Below the pieces are notes generated by a model, which was given only the letters and a program-made list of their open reading frames with translations, had not been told where the DNA came from and made no database searches. Shown here piece after piece: positions 37,143 to 47,400 of a DNA stretch of 64,000 nt. How positions within the stretch are numbered: the stretch's first letter is position 1; every line of letters starts with the position of its first letter. Made by a program: the position numbers and the translations under genes. The stretch is from Phallusia mammillata (Eukaryota > Chordata > Ascidiacea > Phlebobranchia > Ascidiidae): NCBI GenBank assembly GCA_003260075.1, contig QLIY01000108.1:169383-233382 (forward strand), read 5' to 3'.

Positions 37143-38207
37143 ATGAAGTTTATTTCACAGGTAAGGTCGGAAAAGGTGCAATAAAACTGACATACGCTGA
37201 AACAATATTTTTCAAATGTGTACTGTCTTTTTTTAAAGGCTGCTTACATTTACAGCTAAAAATTGCTTTGAAAGTGGACAGATACATTTTTTCAAATAAA
37301 GCAATCACGAAACTGTGACTTTCAAAATTGTGTCCTATGATATATCAATCACAGATGAACGTTCTAGATTTCACTAAGCTGTTTTATACAGGGCATTTTC
37401 TAGTCAACTTCTTTTTCAGGGTTTTTGTTTGCTGTTCTGCTTTTTTCTATACCACTGCAATGGAGCGCCAGTTTCAAATGTTGAGCAAAAACTGATGGAG
37501 ACGGTGAACATAACGAAAAGAACAGCGAAGTAAATTAAAAGCGTTTAGTAATTTAGCATTAATTAAACCACATTTTTTCGTGCAAAACTTAGTATAATAC
37601 GAAGGTCTATTGTACAAAAACACAATAGACACATGGTGTGTTGTATTAGTTGGCAATACATATTTGCTTGAATTTAACAGAAAATTGCTACCACTACATA
37701 ATAGGTTACTTCTGTTTGGTACGTTTTTTTACCTAAAAAAAAGATCACATCTATTCTCACCACAACAATAAACAATACATCGGGTCCAATTAGTAAGTGT
37801 GTACGATGCGTTTTATTCCTCACCAGCTTGCCTATTGCGCTGCAATTTAATGCAGAAACGTTTTTAATCTAATCACTTGTTGTTTATACAGAACCTTGGC
37901 TCAATTCAACTGCATTTATGAACAAAATGACGGCAAGAATAGAAAATACGCTGCACCAAGGCGTTATGGACGTTTAAACTGCACTAACTCTGACCCAACC
38001 ACCTTTAACGTGGTCCAATGTGAAGATAAGTGTCGACTACCAGGCAAAAGGCGCCTCAAACAAAAAGTAAAGGTGGTGTACAATGAAGTGAAAATCATAG
38101 GACGTGACAATGCGACTTACTACGTCCAACTGCCAATTGGTTGTGACTGTTTATGGAGTAAACAAAGAAAGAACAGAAGAAAATCAAAATCAAGTAAGAG
38201 ACAATGA
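37143..38207 (+). CDS. Secreted cystine-knot protein, divergent member (cluster gene 5)
   Basis: Three exons: 37143-37160 (MKFISQ), 37420-37529 and 37892-38207, phases 0 and 2 as in the others; 147 aa. The signal peptide is GFCLLFCFFLYHCNG. The knot exon has only six cysteines: FNC, LNC, VQC-x3-C and a terminal LPIGCDC. The cysteine that follows C-x3-C in genes 1-4 is absent, leaving RLPGKRRLKQKV. The strand before the CxC (YYVQLPIGCDC) is the one most like IL-17. The tail is rich in K, R and S. It is the most divergent paralogue and the last in the array. Poly(A) signal at 38575-38580. Confidence 0.82.
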
Positions 38208-38574
38208 TTTTGAGTGACGGACATTGATTTTAGGATAGTGTTTATTACCATTTAAACTGTGAACATTCATAAGATAGAAAAAAACACACTTTTTTACATT
38301 AACTTTAAAATCGTACTAACAACATTCACATATACGGTCTTTGTGACTTATTCTGTTACTGTAGGCTTGTGTGTATTCATTGCCACGTACTAATTGTACT
38401 TGTTCATTGCGTAACTGTTGTAGTATTTATTATTTATTCTATGTTATGGTTGTTACTGTGATGTTTTCCACTGTTTTATGCCTTACCCAAACACTGTCAA
38501 GTTTTTCTTAGCCCTTTTGTTAAACGGAGTTTTGTCTATAACCTTTTGTGTAAAGCAGTGTTTTTTTAATCCAT

Positions 38575-38580
38575 AATAAA
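38575..38580 (+). promoter_or_regulatory. Poly(A) signal of knot gene 5
   Basis: AATAAA, 368 nt after the stop codon. Confidence 0.5.
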
Positions 38581-41451
38581 GTTTTGCTAATATAAGTGTG
38601 TATCAAAGCTGCTACCAAAGAAACCATTTAAAAAATCATTTTTTTGTTTTACTTAACCATTTTCGTTTTAACATGTACAGTTACTGCACAATCCCGAATA
38701 TGCATCTTTGTATTAATATTGATTGAATTGCCGAAGACCAGATTTGCTTGTTTTGTGTCGATTTTTATTTAATAATTTATCTATTTATTTATTCTTGTAC
38801 TTTAAATTGTTTGTTTTTTCTACATATTTATAAATAAACCAGCATCACTTTATGAGTCAATATGTTTAAAACCGACGAACAGTTTTCGCGCCATTTGCAA
38901 GGTTTGATGTTTTAAGAAAAAAACTATTTTAACTTTAACTAGGATGAAAAATGTAACTGAACTTACCGTCAACATAATTCTTAAATTTGAAGTTCCAAAA
39001 ATGTATATTTAAAGTCCATTTTTTAATAACCCAATCAGTCGTTCGAAAAGAAACAGCTCACAATCTCACTGAAACAATTTCCAAACTCAACCTATTGTAG
39101 CTTTTTGCCCATTGTCGCCACCAAGGTATGGAAACGCCTAACACAAACAGTTCTTCTGGGCGGTCAAAACAGGCTAGCCTATAAAAAGCGTCGTTGTTAA
39201 GTCAACAAATGAACATACCATTGTGTCCTGCCATTGTACCTAGACCAGAGAGACTATAACATTTCAAACAGGCTACTGCGAAAACAAACCACCCGCAAAA
39301 AGAAATCACGTAAGACCTTTTGTATGTGTACATGGTTTGCCTAATCTAGTGGTTCTCAAACTTTTTCAGTATTTTTTCAAAACGGTCCCTTTGCCATTAT
39401 TTCGAGGGCTCGCGGTCCTTTTTTTTCAAAACGGTCCCTTTGCCATTATTTCGAGGGCTCGCGGTCCTTTTTAATTTGTATTTCAGAAAAACAAAATTTG
39501 ATTGCAGGATATTAGCTAGTTAAGCAAAACTGCGCTTAATAATGATCCAAAGACAGCTTATGACATCACTAAAAAGACAAAAAACATTACGATTGTGCGC
39601 GAACAATTGCGTTTTTGTTAACTATCATGCAATAAAGGCTATCCTTTAGCAATGGAGACAGCCAATTCTCAATTCTACTTTGATTTAAACTTATTCAGTA
39701 GCACAAACTGACGCCAAATAAGCTTATAAAATTACTTCAACCATTTTACAGTCCCCCCAAAATTGCCTCACGGACCCCAAAAGGACCGCGGATCCCAGTT
39801 TGAGAACCGCTGGCCTAATTTAACTTAAAACCTCACTCAAAATTTCGGTATAGAGTTACAAAACACAAGTTAAAGTTAGCAAGCATAATAAACCGGCAAA
39901 TACAACACCGTAACGATAGCATAACAAACTGACAAAACAAACCTACCATTACTACATAAACAATAGCTTGAATGTGTAGTAGTACTCGAAGCCAGCGCAT
40001 ACAACTGCTGCTTCTGCTGTTTGTAAACTACAGGGACTTGACAAGAAACAGTTGACTGTGTGTGACGTCATAAACAAATCTGAACACGCTAGTTTTTGAG
40101 CGGGAATGGGCTATTTTTAAAATGAAACTCTAGTAGTATCTGGATGCAATCGTTCGTGCGAAATTAGACAGCTTCAAGTGCTAAAGTTTGAATATGAAAG
40201 ATTTTATTAACTTGGACAAAACTGCTATTCACAAAATGGTTATATACGAACAAATCGTGCATAAATAAAAATTATGCAAAATAAAATTTGTGTCATTGTT
40301 TCTTAGAATTATATTAGCATACTAATATGTTAAAAATATGTCAATATATAAAGCACCAGTACGTGCTGTGAGGTGCTAAGATTTACTTTTTATTTCAAAC
40401 ACAACAAGTTACCTCCAGCTTTTTGTGAGAAGACTTCAATCCTTTATCATCCGTACATGAACAAGCAACAAGAAGTGCAAAGAAGCCAATTGATTAGTTC
40501 CACAAGTTTTACCAGTTGCAGTCAATCACACTGGTGGGTCTAAATGCACCACAGTTTGGAGTAAAGTGCAACTCAATAAAACAAAAGTTTTCTTGGCAGT
40601 TATTAAAGCGATTCAACACTTGTTCACCTACTCTCAAACAGCCCTCATAGTAAATTCAACAGCCCTTAGCCACAGGTTTGCTATGAATCATGCACCACGA
40701 GGTCCACTGTTTCGCATTAAACGTAGTGTTTTGTCTTAATTGCTTCCGAGAGATGTTTTTCAATGATTACCCACCCGGCGTGTTTTCAGTTACTGCCCGC
40801 GGAAATTGCCAAAAGCCGAAGTCAATACTTAATCGTCGTACAGGTTGTCTTCAGAATGACATGTCTGTTTGTTCACAACGTTTCGTGTTGAATTTATTTG
40901 TCAAAATAAACTGCGTCAGCGTTCGTTTGTTGTTTTATAAATATGTGCCCTAATTTAACTACTCGATAATAGACAGGGTCAGCTACAAGTTATAGTGGAC
41001 CGAGTACCCTTCTTGTGTTTGGCGACTTTCCTAACCGTAGCCTATGTTTCTTTGTCGTCACTTCTGTGATATTGCTTTGGTGCTGTAACAGAAAACATGA
41101 TTGATGGTTAAAGCTTAATGGCAAATTAATGATATTTCGATTTGTCCGGTGAATCAAACGAGGTTCGTTTTGAAAACCTTATCTTAGTTTGCCTATTGAG
41201 TACAACGCAAGTGAGCAACCATCATTTAGTTCAATTTGATTTTAATGTGCAAAAAAACAGAGAGCATAAAGTACAAAACCAATAAAACGTACAATGACGT
41301 GTGCGTATTTATTTTACGTTTCTGTTCAGCTTTTAAATGATGCTTACTAACTTACTACTTTACTAGTTGCCTACACTGCTTTTAATGTGGTATTTTGTGT
41401 CCATTTCACGCTTTTCCGTTTCCTATGCACACGTACTTAAAATATGATTTT
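38581..41451. other. Intergenic between the knot cluster and the protease gene
   Basis: Contains the MITE at 39347-39812. Otherwise no gene or repeat recognised. Confidence 0.5.
39347..39812. mobile_element. hAT-like MITE with internal 53-bp duplication
   Basis: Ends TAGTGGTTCTCAAAC and GTTTGAGAACCGCTG flanked by GCCTAATC (39339-39346) and GCCTAATT (39813-39820), 7/8 identical. A block with AAAACGGTCCCTTTGCC and GGGCTCGCGGTCC is repeated in tandem near 39375-39475. Confidence 0.8.
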
Positions 41452-41457
41452 TTTATT
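41452..41457 (-). promoter_or_regulatory. Poly(A) signal of the protease gene
   Basis: AATAAA on the minus strand, 20 nt after the stop codon at 41478. Confidence 0.5.
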
Positions 41458-41477
41458 TCAAAACAGTTTTATGGCAT

Positions 41478-44400
41478 TTAGCCGCTTGTGCAGGTTCCGT
41501 TAAAGTCTTGTGTTTCAGTTCTGCGTCCAATAATTCGGTAAATCCAATCTTCGTACGCCAAGACCTTCGTATAAACGCCTGGATAGCGAGCCGCCCCGCA
41601 GTTGGCCGAACCAAACGATGTGATACCTGCAAGGTACCAAGAGCAAGTGGAGCATCGTTGGCAAACCAGTGGACCACCGCTATCTCCCTGCAAAACATTT
41701 CAAATCCTTTAAGCAAAACTGATAACAAAGAAGGTTTTGTGATGATAATATCTATAAGTCCAGCATAAAATTAACTGTATTTTATCAAAATTCATAAAAA
41801 GGCCAAACAGTTTCTAATTAGGGCCAAACAACAGTTTACCGAAAGTCGACGTGTTATATGCAAATGCACTTACAACGCAGGTATCGACCCCGCCCCTGAT
41901 ACGCCCCGCACACGTGACAAACTCGTCGATAAGGTCGGCGCCTCCACTGCCACGATGTAGACTCTGGCAAACCTTCATGTCGAAGTGACGCATTTTAACT
42001 TGGTTGAGTCGTTCACTCATCTTTGGGTTTGAAGCATCCTCTTTGTAAGAAATTAATTATTAGTTAAACCAGAGTTGTAAGTTGGGCCGGGCATTTCAGG
42101 CCTGTTTGGGGTTCGGGCTTACCTAATGTCAAACAGCCCTGAAACGGGGGGGGGGGGGGGGGGGGGGGATACCAATTGTCTATTATTGTTTATTGTGTGT
42201 CTTGTCTTGGTATTTCCTAAGGCTTCAATGTACACATGTCGATCAAAGTTTCGGGACCAAACAGGCTTCTCAAAAACGGGTTCGGGCCGGGTTTCGGGCT
42301 TGTACTTTCGGGTTCGGGCCGGATTTAGTTCAAGGCTGTTTACAACTCTGAGTGAAACTAAGTTATATCATATGAGCAGTGTTACCATGGTGCTGGGTTT
42401 AAAAATACAATATGGCGAGAAAGAGACAGTAATCTTACCGTTGAGAATCAAACAATTTGGGAGCGTGTTTAAATTTGTGCTATCAATGTTAAACGGTTAG
42501 GCAAAAAAATGCAAAGCTTGTGCAGTAAAACCAGTTTCCTAAGTTAGAAACAAAAAAGAAATAGCAACCCCGCATATACGGCTCTGCCGAAGTCGATAAA
42601 AATACAAAGCTAGGATCACTGTGGGTTCGTACTTGTTATAATCTATTAGAATGCTCAATCTTTTTGCCAAATAAACAATCTAAAATTCTAAATGGAAACT
42701 AACCAAATTGTTTCTGTTGTTTTTACAAAAAACACCTTTCTCTAAACACCCTAAGGTCAAAATTGCTGAAACTAATCAGGGGGGGGGGGCCAAATAAACA
42801 ATCTAAATGGAAACTAACCAAATTGTTTCTGTTGTTTTCTGTTGTAACACCTTTCTCTAAACACCCTAAGGTCAAAATTGCTGAAACTAATCATGCTAGG
42901 TATAGTTAACAATGTACAATGTAAAATACCTACTTGCGCCCCAACCCGTAGCATAACACTGAGTATCACTTGGAGTTTCTTCGCCCATTGGTAAGCAAAT
43001 AGGAGACACTTTGCTCTTAGGATGCGAATCGGACAGAAGAACAAGTGCTTCTTTCAGCTAAAATTGTAAAATTGCAGTTAAAATAATTTAGCTGTGACCA
43101 TTTGATGAACAATGTTTAAAAATATATAGATCTTTAAACCAAAATCAGTTAAAAATTGATTTAAAAAACACACACACATTTACTGGGTTAAACTAGGTTT
43201 CTGTGTATTATTTTATGTAAGCTAAACTTAAATTGTATTTAAGACCAGTATAAACTTCGCTTTTAGAACAGTTGGAAAACCCATTTAAGCGTGCATTTTT
43301 ACTAAAGACGGGTACTTAATATTCAGATTTTGGGTTCTCAATTTCAATAGATTGTACCTACCTCAATCAGAGCAATATCGTGCTTGGGAAATTTGAACCC
43401 ACTGTGGACGTAGACGCTTTTGGAAGGAACTATTTGTTTCCCGCCGTTCAAATATTTTGCTCCCACCCCGATTCTTACAGCTTCTGGTGAATGACGAAAT
43501 TGTCTAAAAACGAAATTTGTGTCGAATATCAGCAGCCAGCAAAGGTTGAGGTACAAAAGAGTCCGAGTTCTTAAATGCAACTCTTTAAATTTGTTTAATA
43601 TCAAACTTTTGTGCTCCTAAGATGAACATATTCATACTGGGATCGGCCCTGAAGCGTCGATGCAGACCAGCGATTACGGCAAACATATCGATAAATCATA
43701 GTATGCCAGGGCTATTAAAGGCGTTGTACCGAATCAGCTGGTTTTCCAAGCATTCCTATGTGGCAAGGCACAGGCTAGAAAAATCCAGCCTGTGGTGAGA
43801 TTCGAACCCACGACACGACTCTTTCCGGGACTCGCGCTCTACCAACTGAGCTGCACAGGCTCAGTGGAGATACCGCAGAAAGACGAATCACAAGCACCGT
43901 TGCCTGTCTTGTATGCTGCACATGGCATGCCTTTACAACGCCTTTAGTAGGCCTGGCGTACTATAATTTTGTGCTCCTAGTGCGACTTTTACAAAAGTCA
44001 ATGAAAATAGCAAAAAAAAATAGTCAAAGTGTTCAAATTCGCAAAACAAACTCCAGGCATTCGCCCCTTCTTACACTCACGTGAGACAGTGTGCAGCAGT
44101 AACGACCCATCTGTCTGCTATCACGCTACCTCCGCAATATACAATCTTCCCCTGGTCAGGTCTTCCAAGAATCACCAGCGCCTACAAAGGTTTACCAAGT
44201 AATAAAAAGGCAGGCAATAGTTTGAAAGTGCTACGTTTTGTTATTGTCTAGTTATTAAAAGAAATAAAATACATGCGTGCAGATTGGAAGCATTCGAAAA
44301 AAGCATTTGCTTGCGATTAAGGGTACGTTTTTTACTAAGGTAATATTTAAAACAAAGAAACACACAATAACTGCTCGACAAAAACATTCAAAGTTTAAAC

Positions 44401-47400
44401 CTTGTAAACAATAATAAAATTAAAACACAGGCATCTCGCAAACAGCCATAACATCTAACACGCAAGTATGTAGCCCAAGTCATACCATCCACGGCCAGTC
44501 GGACGGAATTGCTTCCTCTCCTCCGATGATATTGCTCTCGAGGCGGTAAATCCCACACTGGTACGGAGTAGTGGAAGGACTACAACACGACGAGTTGCTG
44601 CGGTACCGGTAGACTTGACTCGAGTCGCAAGTTACTTGAAACAACAAAATGAAACAATATGATTACACCCAGGTCCAACATTATTCCCCACCACGAACCT
44701 TAAGTTAATACAGTAAGACGAATGGAAAATAAAGTCATTGGTCACGAGTTGGGAAATGTTTATTTCCAGGTTAATATCGTCAGTTGATAATAAAAGGTGG
44801 AAATTGTTGCAAGAACTGAAATAGAACAGGGAGTGATTCGTTGATTCCCAGAATCAATTTACCAGGATTTATAAAATCATTGGTGTAAACAAAATCTGTC
44901 ATTTTGTGGTAGATAAAGGAATATATATTTTGCCTAAATGGCATCAGCAGTAATCCAAGCACGGTAACCTTTTTTTCATTACTTTTTTAATATGAACATA
45001 AAAGTTTTCAATTGGCCCTGGCGTACTATACGATTTGTACGTGAGTGCGTCATGATTGCTGATGGTCTGTATGAACGCTTTAGGGCTGATCCCAGTTATG
45101 ATTTATGTTCATTTAAATTCTAATCTGATTTACAACCGACGGCCGTGGGCTTACAAACGACCCTGTTGGTAGAAACCAGTCCCGGAAATACTTCTGTCTT
45201 GATGAATTTGAAACCCACTACACTACAGGTTAGACATTTCTAGCCTCTGTCTTGTCATACATGAAATGTGGGACATGTTGGGAGACCGGATTGTTCAGTA
45301 AACCTTTAGTGGGTCTGGCATACTACAGCACTTAAGTTTTCTAAATACATTCCTTACCTGCTGTGCAAGCATGTGTGTTACAATCATCGTATTTCACCCA
45401 GCAGTTTTTTGGATCCTTCTCGTCGCATTCTTGGATCGCAACAGTTCCACCTCCACATTCCTTTGTACAAACCCCAAGCTCTATCAACAAAAACACGTTC
45501 TTTCAATGTTATATCTCTAAACTTGTATCTTTTGAGTTAAAAACTAAAACCTGTACTATTTTACCCTCTTACAAAGTTTTATTATCAAGCAAAACCTTTT
45601 CTACACTTTAGTGTCAACAAAAACATCTATATACAACGAAAAACGCCATAACAATGGGAAATCCAGTTCTGAAACTTTACCAATGCTTTTACCATTTTCA
45701 CAAAATTATACCTAACATAGGTTTACTTGGGTTTATTAGGAAACAGACAACTTACCCATACAAGCTCCAGTGTTACATCTCTCAATTTCTTCTGATCTCA
45801 ACCCACAGTAGTGAGGGGCGTGGTCACATGACCTTTGTCGAACCATCACTCCTCCGCCACAGGAGGCGCTACAGGGCGACCACTCGGACCACATCGACCT
45901 TCCTCCGGTCTCTAAAAAAATACGAACATAAGGTCAAAAGACTTTGCATCATGCGAAGCTTTGAACGCTATGGGACATTCTGTATAAAGCACCCCAAAGC
46001 TTATCTGCGTTCAACTAATGACTCTCTTATACATCGCACTTGCTTGGAGGTCTTTCAAAAATAATACTCTTCAAATTTCAAGGCGCTTGGGGGGGGGGAC
46101 AGCTCTTATACATTTGCACCTGCTTGGAGGTCTTTCAAAAATAATACTCTTCAAATTTCAAGGCGCTTTACAAACCATTTTATATACCAACTTGTGTTAA
46201 AACAGTAGTTTCCACCTAGGGGTTCGCGCACCTCTTTTGGGTGTGTGGGATGGTGGTTGGCACAAAGGCAAAATATGTTACGAAAGTTTTAAAGAGAGAA
46301 CTATAGGTAACTTTTCATAGGGGACCGTAACCTTAATAAGTTCGGTGTTATCAAAAGGTTAGGAACCATTGTATTGAAGGAAAATTCAACAAAATGCAAA
46401 TTAAGGTAAAAATTACAAAAACAAACCATGTTAATTAGGCCTCAATTTTGACAGCTTAATAACTAGTGTTGTGGTAAAATACGGGTCCAGAGATGCTTAC
46501 GTTACTGTGTGCGCTCGAACACTAGTTGACAAATTACTTGGGTACCTGTAGTTTTACAAATGTATCCTGTTTTTAATTATCTGGAACATACATCGCTTTG
46601 AACGTCTAAAAATTCCGTGCTTGTCAAATCTAAACTTCATTTGATCCTTTTGTACTCACAGATACAGCCTAAAACAGAAAAAAAACGCATAACCTACCGT
46701 TTACACAGAAACACTCGTAGTTGCAATCACCACACATGCTCGCGCAATTTTCATTCATAATCGGCAGAGTTCCACACCATTCCTGGTCACGTAGATGATA
46801 ACACGCGTCCTCTCCCCAGTTGTCAACGCATTCGCTGAGAAAATAGGCATGCTTATAGTAAAAATGTATTTTCATAAACTAGTAGGCTTTCAGTTAGAGC
46901 AGAATTGTCTCAAAACAGGCCCAAACTCGAAAGTGCAAGCCCAAAACCGATTTATATTTATTAAACAAAAAACAAATTAGGCCCGAAAGTTAGTAAAATT
47001 GCGGCGAAAAATAAATAGTAAGGCCTGAAGCAATGTCGCTCAATTTACATTTAAGTCCGAACCCGAAAAACCGGCTTAAATTTACAACTCTATGCCAGAG
47101 ACTTACATGACGCATAACAAACACTGAACCACGTTGTCAAATGTCAAAAGTTGGTTTAATTCTGTGGCGCGTTTTTTTCTTGAGCAAGTTACTTGCAAAA
47201 CTACAGCAAACCGATGGTACAAAGTGGGTTGACATTTTTAGAAAAGACAAATTTACCAACTTTAAGTCGAAAACATACAATTAAACATTCGCAGGCCCAA
47301 CGGCGGAACTATAACAGACATAATACATTTAGACGTTGTCCTAACCAGCAAGCAGTAGAAAATAAAACAAACAAATTGCTTTTTATTGCGTTCGCTGCTT

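Noticed and set aside
43788-43860. Functional tRNA gene
   Set aside because: Acceptor, D and T arms pair, but the anticodon stem does not. It sits inside a repeat with target duplications.
45654-46064. 136-aa plus-strand ORF
   Set aside because: Antisense to the third TSP1 exon of the protease gene, which has splice sites and family motifs on the other strand.
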